Assembly (NCBI GenBank): GCA_007127745.1
Contig: SKYV01000208.1
Location: forward strand, 1-38,456
Length of the DNA: 38,456 bases
Source: Balneolaceae bacterium
GTDB lineage: Bacteria > Bacteroidota > Rhodothermia > Balneolales > Balneolaceae
Direction: 5' to 3'
The position numbers and the translations under genes are program-made. This document shows positions 25,278 to 33,012 of this stretch, piece after piece (positions within the stretch are counted from its first letter, which is position 1; each line of letters opens with the position of its first letter). The notes beneath the pieces are model-generated. The model was given only the letters and a program-made list of their open reading frames with translations, ran no database searches and was not told the DNA's origin.

Positions 25278-25688
25278 ATGAATAAAAAACCAATAAATAG
25301 TTACTTAACAATAATTCTTGTTTTTGCACTGGCATTTTTTGCCGTTCAAGATGCGGTGGGGCAGCCACAGGAGCATGAACTTATTGTTAAAAAAATCGAT
25401 AATGTGTGGCGCGTTGTTCAGGCAAATGACGAAACCAGAAGTGATGTAATTGTTCAAAGAGGCGACAGAATCCGGTGGGTTGTTGAAGGATCAGACGCCT
25501 CTTTTCAGTTTTCGGATGACCGGCTTTTTGGAGATGGAACCCGAAGAGTCAGAGACGGAAATCCCCTGGTGCTGGCCGTGCGGAATAATTCAGAAATCGG
25601 GATGTACACCTACTCGGTATTTGTGCATGCAGATGAAGAATTTGCCGTGGGGCAGTCTCCCCCGAGAATTTTTGTTGTAGCCGATTAA
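25278..25688 (+). CDS. Small exported cupredoxin-like protein
   Basis: This protein is 136 aa: a signal peptide (SYLTIILVFALAFFAVQDAVG) and a beta-rich mature part (VIVQRGDRIRWVVEGSDASFQFSDDRLFGDG..., PLVLAVRNNSEIGMYTYSVFVH). The order of strands resembles a cupredoxin-like sandwich, but the cysteine-histidine-methionine copper site is absent, since there is no Cys in the mature part and just one His. AGGAGGA (25267-25273) precedes the ATG by 4 nt, so I start there and not at the upstream ATG at 25242. It is only 41 bp after the kinase gene and ahead of a strong terminator, so it is likely the last gene of that unit. Its periplasmic location would suit a ligand or partner of the kinase's TPR sensor. 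Confidence 0.75.
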   Translation: MNKKPINSYLTIILVFALAFFAVQDAVGQPQEHELIVKKIDNVWRVVQANDETRSDVIVQRGDRIRWVVEGSDASFQFSDDRLFGDGTRRVRDGNPLVLAVRNNSEIGMYTYSVFVHADEEFAVGQSPPRIFVVAD

Positions 25689-25720
25689 AAAATAATGATT
25701 TACGTTTAAAAGATAAATCT

Positions 25721-25767
25721 AAAACAGCCCTGTTCTTAAAATCAGAACCGGGCTGTTTTTCTTTTTT
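25721..25767 (+). terminator. Rho-independent terminator
   Basis: AACAGCCC-T-GTTCT pairs with AGAAC-C-GGGCTGTT (25723-25757), followed by a T-rich run. It closes the signalling gene block. Confidence 0.88.
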
Positions 25768-26026
25768 CCGTAGCTGGGAAATGTGGTAGTTGAAAATGGT
25801 TTGATTAATAAAATAACTGATTAAAGAGTAACAAAATATTGTTTGATAAATATCTCATCATTCCACGCTGATGAAGTTGCCCTGCATTTCCAAAAATATT
25901 TGACGGGCTGTATTTTATCAAAAAGTTTAAAAACCAACGCAAGCCTGGTTTTCTAATATAACTTCTCTGAAAAAATGCAGATATTGATCTCTTTCGTGAT
26001 CGATATCAGGTATTTTAAATCATCTT
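25768..26026. other. AT-rich intergenic region
   Basis: This follows the terminator and precedes the outer-membrane protein gene. No open frame, RNA motif or clear TAnnTTTG box is visible. Confidence 0.4.
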
Positions 26027-27127
26027 ATGAGATTTATAAAAATTTCGTTGTTTTTGCTAATCATTTTTTTTGGCTGTGGACTTGCAACTGTGAAAGCCCA
26101 GGTTCAGCTCGAGCGCATTTCTATCGCCGAAAGGGCCGATGAACTCGGGTTTGTAGTTCGGCATCATCTGACTGAAATGGCCGATTCATTCCGTGTAGCA
26201 CGGCCGGACACCAATCTTTTACAATTTGCCCTCTACGCTCCCGAGCTTGAAACAGAGGGAGTGACCATGTCTGCACTGCCCGAATCTTTTACTGATATTG
26301 AACTTTATCCAATCGAAACGGGAGTTGTAATTGAGATTTCCATGGCCGATAACACCTATTTTATCTCGATTGCTTATCCGGATGTAAATGGCCGCGATGT
26401 ACTTCTTGCTCTCGAATATTCATCACCGGAAGCAGTGGCTCGTGTAGTTAATGCTGATGAGAGATTAATCCGGATTGATACAGTCCTCGATGAAGCTGCA
26501 ACAGCCGAACAACCGGAGATTGTGGAGGAGGATGAGGAGCCGGCCATTGTTGACCCGCCACGCCGATGGAATCTTGACGTCGGTATTCGAGGCGGCCTGT
26601 CCATGTCTAATTTTTATGGGGTGGGATATGGCAGAGACTCCAGAGGCGGCTACTCGATGGCCACCACCTTTACCGTAAATATGCCGTACCGACTGCCCTA
26701 TAACATTCGTCCATCCGTGGAGACAGGCGTTTATTTTACTCAAAAAGGATATGAAAATCCTGCTTCAGACAAAATTGTTGCTGTCGTTGCCGAATTTGAT
26801 TATATCGAAGTACCGGTTCTGGCAAAATTGAATTATGATGTTACGCCTAAGATATCTCCGCATATAGTTTTTGGCCCATACGTTGGGTTTATGGTAAATG
26901 CCGAACGGGTAAGAGTGGATGACAGCAGAAGAGACCTGGACGATTTTACACGTGAAGTGGATACCGGCCTGCTTGGAGGAATCGGTACAGATGTGCGGCT
27001 GGGTGATTATGTGATCAACGCACAGATCAGAGGGGCGCTGGGCCTTACATCCATTTTTAGTAATGAAGAGATGGACGATGGAGAAAAGCACCGATATCTT
27101 TCAGTTCTGTTAGGGTTTACTTTTTAA
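26027..27127 (+). CDS. Outer-membrane beta-barrel protein (PorT-like) with extra N-terminal domain
   Basis: This exported protein is 366 aa. The signal peptide (LFLLIIFFGCGLATVKA) is followed by an N-terminal domain of about 145 residues with no family I know (RISIAERADELGFVVRHHLTEMADSFRVARPDTNLLQFALYAPELETEGV...). An acidic proline linker follows (EQPEIVEEDEEPAIVDPPRRW). The C-terminal third is an eight-strand outer-membrane barrel: WNLDVGIRGGLSMSNFYGVG, YNIRPSVETGVYFTQKGYENPA, YIEVPVLAKLNYDVTPKISPHIVFGPYVGFMVNAE, ending in a terminal aromatic (LLGFTF). That barrel is the OMP_b-brl_2/PorT type common in Bacteroidota. It starts with ATG at 26027 and is followed 70 bp later by an ABC permease gene. 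Confidence 0.82.
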   Translation: MRFIKISLFLLIIFFGCGLATVKAQVQLERISIAERADELGFVVRHHLTEMADSFRVARPDTNLLQFALYAPELETEGVTMSALPESFTDIELYPIETGVVIEISMADNTYFISIAYPDVNGRDVLLALEYSSPEAVARVVNADERLIRIDTVLDEAATAEQPEIVEEDEEPAIVDPPRRWNLDVGIRGGLSMSNFYGVGYGRDSRGGYSMATTFTVNMPYRLPYNIRPSVETGVYFTQKGYENPASDKIVAVVAEFDYIEVPVLAKLNYDVTPKISPHIVFGPYVGFMVNAERVRVDDSRRDLDDFTREVDTGLLGGIGTDVRLGDYVINAQIRGALGLTSIFSNEEMDDGEKHRYLSVLLGFTF

Positions 27128-27197
27128 ACCTGGTAACCGTGAAAATCCTTCAGGGTTCAATGATTACTTTGCATCAAGTGATTTCTAATAACTCATT

Positions 27198-28724
27198 ATG
27201 TTTAAACTATTCGCCGAATTGAATGCAAAATTGTGGTGGCGCTCCCTGCAGGGGGTAGAAATTGCTGCGATGATTTTCTATTCGGTGTTCATTATGCTAA
27301 TCGTGGGCCAGTTTCTGGGTGTAATTCTGCTGCTACTTTTCGCCGATGTCACAATGGCTCAGCAAATTTATCCATGGATCACACCGGATATTCAGCTTTT
27401 TGCCAACTTTGTTTTTGTGAACGGTCTGTGGTTGTCCCAAATCTTTTTCACGAAGATCAACCGCTTGCGCCTTAACGAAAACCGGAAATTACTGGCGTTC
27501 GGCATGCCGGTGGGAAAACTTACAAACTATCTGAATATCGCCGGATTCTTCCATCCGCTGAATTTAATGTTTCAGTTTTTCTGGCTGATATATCTCGGCA
27601 ATATGGCGCAATCTTCCCTGCAATTGATCGTGGTGGTTCTGTTTATTTTGGCAAATTATGGTGTCATCAATTCACTAAAATGGAGATTCAGGTTATTTTC
27701 ATCCGAGCGGTTCAGTCAGGTTGGTGCAGTTATTGTAACACTTGTCCTGTTTTTCATTCTTCTTTCCATGTACATAGATTACACCCCGTATTTTGTATCG
27801 CCACAGAGTGCTGCCGAGGCATTTCTCGGTTGGCTTTACTACTCACCCGGCTATCTTATTTATTACATTGGTGCGGAGTTAACAGGCCTCACCGAGCAGA
27901 TTGTTTTATTGTCTGTTTTTGTCGTGCTTTTGTTCTTCATAAATAAAGATCTGGCGGCCAACACCAAAGCGGCACTTTTAACTCCGGTGCAAAGCACATC
28001 GGCCACCCAAAAGAAAAGTCAGCTATCAGGGTTCATCAAATGGCTGGGACACGAAGGCGGAAAATATTTCTATGCCGTCTGGAATCATAAATACAGCAAG
28101 ATTCAGCTTTTAATAACCTATGTATTTGTGATTCCGTACATCATTATTTTGGGCGATGGTACGTACGTGATTGGAGTTTTTCTGACTCTTATTCCGGTAA
28201 TTTTTTTGATGGTGATGCTCACCAATATGTTCGGGTTCGAAAACCGGGAATTGCTACTCTCTCTGCAATTGCCCGTTCAAACCGAGTATCTTGTTAAACA
28301 ACGAATTACGGCTGCACTATTGGTTTGTCTGAGCGGTTCAAGTATTGTACTTATTATGGTCCCGGTGTTTATTGCATCACTTCCGGTCATGATTCAGGTG
28401 CATTTGGGCATTATTTTTATTTCGCTGGTGTTTATGCACTACATTTTAAAAAGCAGCATCAATAATTATAAAAAAATTGAAGAAGTGAGTGTAATGTCGG
28501 TCTCAAATCCCGTTTTGCCTGCATCCATTACCTTTACCTCGGTGTTTATCGTGACCATTCTTGGAATTTTTACGTTTATCATTTTTGAGCCTTATATCTG
28601 GTATCATATTGCAGCATTAATCGCGGCAAATGTCTTACTTCTGATTTCTTTGCTGAAGAAACTCAAAACTATATCTGAGCCCTTTAAACAGAAGGTAATT
28701 CCCCGTTTATGGAACGAGCTTTAA
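27198..28724 (+). CDS. Multi-pass ABC exporter permease
   Basis: This integral membrane protein of 508 aa has about ten to twelve hydrophobic segments and no ATPase domain. Its closing codons overlap the start of an ABC ATPase gene by 16 bp, so the two encode one transporter. The N-terminus (FKLFAELNAKLWWRS) and the motif ENRELLLSLQLPVQTEYLVKQR near residue 350 recall the DUF5687 family of Bacteroidota, permeases that pair with a neighbouring ATPase. That resemblance is by eye and the family call is tentative. Substrate is unknown. Confidence 0.78.
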   Translation: MFKLFAELNAKLWWRSLQGVEIAAMIFYSVFIMLIVGQFLGVILLLLFADVTMAQQIYPWITPDIQLFANFVFVNGLWLSQIFFTKINRLRLNENRKLLAFGMPVGKLTNYLNIAGFFHPLNLMFQFFWLIYLGNMAQSSLQLIVVVLFILANYGVINSLKWRFRLFSSERFSQVGAVIVTLVLFFILLSMYIDYTPYFVSPQSAAEAFLGWLYYSPGYLIYYIGAELTGLTEQIVLLSVFVVLLFFINKDLAANTKAALLTPVQSTSATQKKSQLSGFIKWLGHEGGKYFYAVWNHKYSKIQLLITYVFVIPYIIILGDGTYVIGVFLTLIPVIFLMVMLTNMFGFENRELLLSLQLPVQTEYLVKQRITAALLVCLSGSSIVLIMVPVFIASLPVMIQVHLGIIFISLVFMHYILKSSINNYKKIEEVSVMSVSNPVLPASITFTSVFIVTILGIFTFIIFEPYIWYHIAALIAANVLLLISLLKKLKTISEPFKQKVIPRLWNEL

Positions 28725-29470
28725 TCATTCAAAATCTTACCAAATCGTACGGAAGGGAGCCGGTTCTGAAAAACCTGAATCTCGACGTACCTGCAGGGAC
28801 CATTTTTGGTTTGATTGGCCCCAATGGCGCAGGTAAAAGTACGTTGATTGGCATTTTAACAGGGCTATTAACATTCGAAGAAGGTGGCATCACCATCAAC
28901 AACCTTGAGCTGAACCGTTCGAACGAGGTGGCCATCAAAAAGGATATTGCCTCGGTATTGCAGCCGCCGCTTCTGTTTGAAAACTTTACCAGTATCGAGT
29001 TTATCCGGTACATATGCGAAATGTACAAGAACGTACCGGATCATCTTGACGATAAAATCTCCTCACTGTTTGCCTATTTCGAAATTGAAGAGTTCCGGAA
29101 TATTCAGACCAAACAGCTTTCGTCGGGAAGCCGGAAAAAACTGGCATTTTGTTCGGCGTTGCTGGTAGAGCCAAAACTTTTCTTTCTGGATGAGCCGTTT
29201 GAAAGCGTGGATGTGATTTCGATCGGGCGGATGAAGGCAGTTCTCCGAAAATTGAAAGAGAAGGGAACAACTATATTTATTACAAGCCACATTCTGGAAG
29301 TTGTAGAAAATCTTTGTGATGATATTGCCATCCTTCATAAAGGAGAAATCGTTGCCTACCTCGACTCCAAATCACGGAGAGAGCTGCAAAAAGACTCTTC
29401 ACTCAGTGAAATTTTTGAACAATACATTGATGTAAGTTCTTCATCCGTCGAAACACTGGACTGGCTATAG
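28709..29470 (+). CDS. ABC transporter ATP-binding protein
   Basis: This 253-aa ATPase subunit has Walker A GPNGAGKST, Q-loop region VLQPP, signature LSSGSRKKLAF, Walker B LFFLDEPFESVD and the switch histidine in ITSHILEVVE. The signature is a variant of the usual LSGGQ but is common in exporter-type ATPases with a DUF5687-like permease. It begins within the 3' end of the permease gene (16-bp overlap), strong evidence for a coupled pair. The C-terminal tail after the switch is acidic and short. Confidence 0.94.
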   Translation: MERALIIQNLTKSYGREPVLKNLNLDVPAGTIFGLIGPNGAGKSTLIGILTGLLTFEEGGITINNLELNRSNEVAIKKDIASVLQPPLLFENFTSIEFIRYICEMYKNVPDHLDDKISSLFAYFEIEEFRNIQTKQLSSGSRKKLAFCSALLVEPKLFFLDEPFESVDVISIGRMKAVLRKLKEKGTTIFITSHILEVVENLCDDIAILHKGEIVAYLDSKSRRELQKDSSLSEIFEQYIDVSSSSVETLDWL

Positions 29471-29563
29471 GAAAGGTGAAGGTTCAAAAAGTTTACATTC
29501 CATTTCTTCAAGTTGTATTTTAGTGAGGTAAATAATGAAATTTTGCATCTATAATTTGAATCA

Positions 29564-30457
29564 GTGAGTGAAATAAATATTGCAGTTGTTCCCGTAGCCG
29601 GAATGGGGACCCGGTTGCTGCCTGCCACCAAATCTCAACCCAAAGAAATGCTGCCCGTAGGGCGAAAACCGGTTGTTCAGTACGTTGTTGAAGAGCTGGA
29701 ACGAGTGGGAGTGAATCGTGTTCTGTTCATTACGGGGCAGGGAAAATCATCCATCGAAAACCATTTTGACCTGAACCCCGAACTTACCCAGTCTCTCCGT
29801 GAAGACGGCAAAGAAGAACTGTTGTCTGAACTCTCTTTTGTCCGCGCACCGCTCCAATACTTCTACACCCGGCAGCGGCAACTGCTTGGGCTTGGCCATG
29901 CCATTTTATGCGCAGAAGACTTCGTGGGCACAAAGCCTTTTGTAGTGGCACTGGGTGACTCAATCATCGGGCTGAATGCCAAAAGCCGGATTGTTGACCG
30001 AATGACACAGTGCTATAATGAGCACAAGGCCGACGCCGTAATTGCCTTTGAGGAGGTTCCAAAAGATGAAGTTTTCCAGTATGGAATTGCCGACCCAAAA
30101 ACCAATGGAGATGTTTTTGAAGTGAATGACCTCATCGAAAAGCCCGCCGTAGATGATGCACCCAGCAATCTGGCCATTGCGGCGCGGTATGTGCTGTCGC
30201 CCGGCATTTTTGAAGCACTGAAAGAAACCGCGCCGGGTGTGGGTGATGAAATTCAGCTTACAGACGCCATCCGTCTTTTACTAAAAAACGGGGGAAAGGT
30301 TTATGGTGTACGCCTGAATGGAAATGAAAAACGGTACGATATCGGTAACTTCGGATCCTATTTTCAGGCCTTTACCGAATTTGCACTCGCTGATGAAAAA
30401 TTTGGCCCTGAATTAAAAGCCTACTTAAAAACCATTCTCAATGCAGATCATTCGTAA
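29564..30457 (+). CDS. galU: UTP-sugar-1-phosphate uridylyltransferase (GalU type)
   Basis: This cytoplasmic nucleotidyltransferase makes UDP-sugar and pyrophosphate from UTP and a sugar-1-phosphate. The 297-aa protein carries the GalU signature: VVPVAGMGTRLLPATKSQPKEMLPVGRKP, LFITGQGKSSIENHFD, FVVALGDSIIG, FEVNDLIEKP, and RLNGNEKRYDIGNFGSYFQAF. It starts with GTG at 29564. Its last codons overlap the next gene, a GHMP sugar kinase, by 17 bp. Glucose-1-phosphate is the default substrate, but a kinase-coupled enzyme may use glucuronate-1-phosphate or another sugar. Confidence 0.9.
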   Translation: MSEINIAVVPVAGMGTRLLPATKSQPKEMLPVGRKPVVQYVVEELERVGVNRVLFITGQGKSSIENHFDLNPELTQSLREDGKEELLSELSFVRAPLQYFYTRQRQLLGLGHAILCAEDFVGTKPFVVALGDSIIGLNAKSRIVDRMTQCYNEHKADAVIAFEEVPKDEVFQYGIADPKTNGDVFEVNDLIEKPAVDDAPSNLAIAARYVLSPGIFEALKETAPGVGDEIQLTDAIRLLLKNGGKVYGVRLNGNEKRYDIGNFGSYFQAFTEFALADEKFGPELKAYLKTILNADHS

Positions 30458-31460
30458 AAAAGCGTACGCAAGGGCCGGTTTTCTGGGAAATCCATCCGAT
30501 GGCTATCACGGCAAAACGATCTCATTTACAGTAAAAAACTTCTCGGCTGAAGTGGTCTTGTACGAATGGGACCAGGTTGAAATTGTTCTTGCCGAGCAGG
30601 ACCGCGGAAAATTCCGGTCGGTGTATGATCTTGCAAACGATGTAAAACTTCATGGATACTATGGAGGCATTCGGCTTATCAAGGCCACGATTAAAGGATT
30701 TGTGGAGTATTGTGAGAAACACAACATCAAACTGCATTCGCAAAATTTTTCCATCCGCTACAGCTCCGATATTCCTCGGCAGGTAGGGCTGGCGGGGTCG
30801 AGTTCCATCATTGTAGCCACACTGCGCTGCCTGATGGAATTTTATGATGTTGAAATCCCGCTGGAGGTTCAGCCCTCGTTTGTTTTATCCATCGAACAGG
30901 ATGAACTCGGTATTTCGGCAGGTTTGCAGGATCGTGTTATCCAGGTGTATGAAGGGCTTATTTACATGGATTTTGATGAGAATCTGGAAAAATCTGTCAA
31001 AAGCTACAAATGCTACGAATACAGCCGGCTCGATACGGAGTTATTACCTTCGGTGTATGTGGCGTATCACGACGGACTGAGTGAGCCGACCGAAGTGTAT
31101 CACAACGATATTCGGGGTAGATTTTTGAGGGGAGAAAAGAAAGTAACAGAAGCCATGAAACGATTTGCCGCCATAGCCGCCGAGGGAAAACAGGCACTGT
31201 TAGAATATGATACCAATCGGCTGCATAAATTGATTGATGAAAACTTTGACCTTCGCAGAAGTATTTCGAGGCTGCCTGACTGGCAGGTTCAGATGGTTGA
31301 AGAAACCAGAAAATGCGGGGCAAGTGCCAAGTTTGCCGGATCGGGCGGTGCGATTGTAGGCACCTATCGTGATAAGAAAATGCTGGATCAACTAACGGAG
31401 AAGCTTTCATCCATTGGTGTTCGTACGATTATACCCAAAGTAAATCATCAGAATCGTTGA
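30441..31460 (+). CDS. GHMP-family sugar kinase (glucuronokinase-like)
   Basis: This 339-aa cytoplasmic sugar kinase of the GHMP superfamily phosphorylates a sugar on its anomeric oxygen. It has the start ARAGFLGNPSDGYHGKTIS (substrate-binding motif with GNPSD), the ATP loop VGLAGSSSIIVATLR, and the third motif AKFAGSGGAIVGTY. The 'GNPSDGYHGKTI' form is that of plant and bacterial glucuronokinase-like enzymes and differs from galactokinase or mevalonate kinase. It overlaps the galU gene by 17 bp, indicating coupled expression: kinase then nucleotidyltransferase to a UDP-sugar. The substrate is inferred. Confidence 0.85.
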   Translation: MQIIRKKAYARAGFLGNPSDGYHGKTISFTVKNFSAEVVLYEWDQVEIVLAEQDRGKFRSVYDLANDVKLHGYYGGIRLIKATIKGFVEYCEKHNIKLHSQNFSIRYSSDIPRQVGLAGSSSIIVATLRCLMEFYDVEIPLEVQPSFVLSIEQDELGISAGLQDRVIQVYEGLIYMDFDENLEKSVKSYKCYEYSRLDTELLPSVYVAYHDGLSEPTEVYHNDIRGRFLRGEKKVTEAMKRFAAIAAEGKQALLEYDTNRLHKLIDENFDLRRSISRLPDWQVQMVEETRKCGASAKFAGSGGAIVGTYRDKKMLDQLTEKLSSIGVRTIIPKVNHQNR

Positions 31461-31905
31461 TTATCAATCCCTGATAATTCTAAAGAAAAACAGTGTGGAA
31501 GTCAGGTTCAACTGAAAATATTCAGGATTAATAATGGAGTATTTTCGAACAGTGAGCAAAGAGAGTCCAACGAATCTGGAAATGAATATTGGAATGTTCG
31601 AAGAGATAAGAATGTAATGACTTACGATCTGTCGAAATGACTGCCAAACAAATGCATGGTTAGCAACCGGATTTGAATATAGTTCTAAATCTAAAAAACA
31701 ATATTCTTACTATCGCTTTTTTACTGACCTTTATATATCATTGTGTAGAAATACGATAGTTGAATGTATGATCGGATATAACAAAAAAGAATTGAAGAGG
31801 GCAGGGACGCTTATAACCATAAACAGCACCGATACACGTACAATTCAGCACTTCTCTTGATGATATCTGCTACTTTTTTTAAACATTAACCAAACAATAA
31901 ACATT
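31461..31905. other. 445-bp intergenic region
   Basis: AT-rich. It opens with a small hairpin right at the kinase stop (ATTATCA/TGATAAT, 31460-31478) that lacks a T tract. I see no other gene or RNA. Confidence 0.4.
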
Positions 31906-32715
31906 ATGGATTTCTCGGAAATAGACTTAATGGCACTTGCTACTGAGTATGGGTTAAACCTGCTTTTTGCAATTTTAACACTTGTAGTAGGGCTCTGGAT
32001 TGTAAAAATTCTGGTAAAAGGCATTAAAACAGGCCTGGATAAAGGAGACACAGAAGCCACTCTCAAAAGCTTTATCATCAGCCTTTCTTCGGTATTATTG
32101 AAGATACTCGTGTACATAACAGCGATTAGTATGCTGGGTGTTGAAATGACATCGTTCATTGCAATCCTTGGTGCTGCTGCTTTTGCAATTGGTCTGGCAC
32201 TATCCGGCACTCTGCAGAATTTTGCAGGCGGAGTTATGATTCTGCTTTTTAAACCATTTAAAGTGGGAGATTTCATTGATGCTCAGGGATATATGGGCTC
32301 TGTAAAAGAAATACAGATATTTGTAACCATTTTGAACACCCCGGACAACAAAACCGTGATTATTCCCAATGGCCCGCTTGCAACAGGCTCAATGGTAAAC
32401 TTTTCGAAACAGCCCACAAGACGTGTGGACTGGACGTTCGGAATTGGTTATGGCGATGATGTTGACAAAACGTATGAAGTTTTGAGGCGATTGCTGTCTG
32501 AAGACGAGCGCATATTAACCGATCCCGAGCCATTTATTGCCGTGAAAGAGCTGGGAGACAGCTCAGTAGATTTTACAGTTCGGGCCTGGGTAAATGCGCC
32601 GGACTACTGGGGGGTTTTCTTCAGAATGAACGAACAGGTTTACAAAACATTCGAAAAAGAAGGATTGTCCATTCCATTTCCTCAGAGAGATGTTCACCTT
32701 TTTAAGGAAAATTAA
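31906..32715 (+). CDS. mscS: MscS-family mechanosensitive channel (small form)
   Basis: This 269-aa channel has the E. coli-type minimal layout: about three membrane helices, the pore segment AILGAAAFAIGLALSGTLQNFAGGVMILLFKPFKVGDFI, a beta domain (NTPDNKTVIIPNGPL) and a cytoplasmic vestibule ending SIPFPQRDVHLF. It is the likely general hypo-osmotic safety valve. It is shorter than the other MscS at 17599, which has extra N-terminal membrane helices. It is monocistronic and followed by two stem-loops. Confidence 0.95.
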   Translation: MDFSEIDLMALATEYGLNLLFAILTLVVGLWIVKILVKGIKTGLDKGDTEATLKSFIISLSSVLLKILVYITAISMLGVEMTSFIAILGAAAFAIGLALSGTLQNFAGGVMILLFKPFKVGDFIDAQGYMGSVKEIQIFVTILNTPDNKTVIIPNGPLATGSMVNFSKQPTRRVDWTFGIGYGDDVDKTYEVLRRLLSEDERILTDPEPFIAVKELGDSSVDFTVRAWVNAPDYWGVFFRMNEQVYKTFEKEGLSIPFPQRDVHLFKEN

Positions 32716-32770
32716 ACGTATTGCATTTTTCGTGATCTCATGAAGATTGCCGGTTTATGAGATTGTAATC

Positions 32771-32825
32771 ACAACAGAAAAACTTTCAGCAGGGCAGCAA
32801 ACGTCTGGTGCCGGTTTTCTGTTGT
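32771..32825 (+). repeat. Long perfect inverted repeat
   Basis: ACAACAGAAAA (32771-32781) pairs perfectly with TTTTCTGTTGT (32815-32825). It surrounds a 33-nt G/C-richer loop containing a small GGCA/TGCC arm. It lies just upstream of a separate terminator hairpin. Purpose unknown. Confidence 0.5.
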
Positions 32826-32833
32826 TGGAAATG

Positions 32834-32870
32834 AGCCCCGTATTACCACTGTTAGTGACGGGGCTTTTTA
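32834..32870 (+). terminator. Rho-independent terminator
   Basis: AGCCCCGT (32834-32841) pairs with ACGGGGCT (32858-32865) and is followed by a short T run. It ends the mscS transcript. Confidence 0.75.
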
Positions 32871-33012
32871 AATTGGCAAGAACCGGAATTGCCCGCCAGA
32901 TTTGATATTTCGGCAATTTCTGAAACTGGTTGACAAATCAATCTGATAGTTGATTACAGACAGAATCTTCATTAAACTATAAAGCTTACATGGCAGGCTT
33001 CGAGCCGTAATT

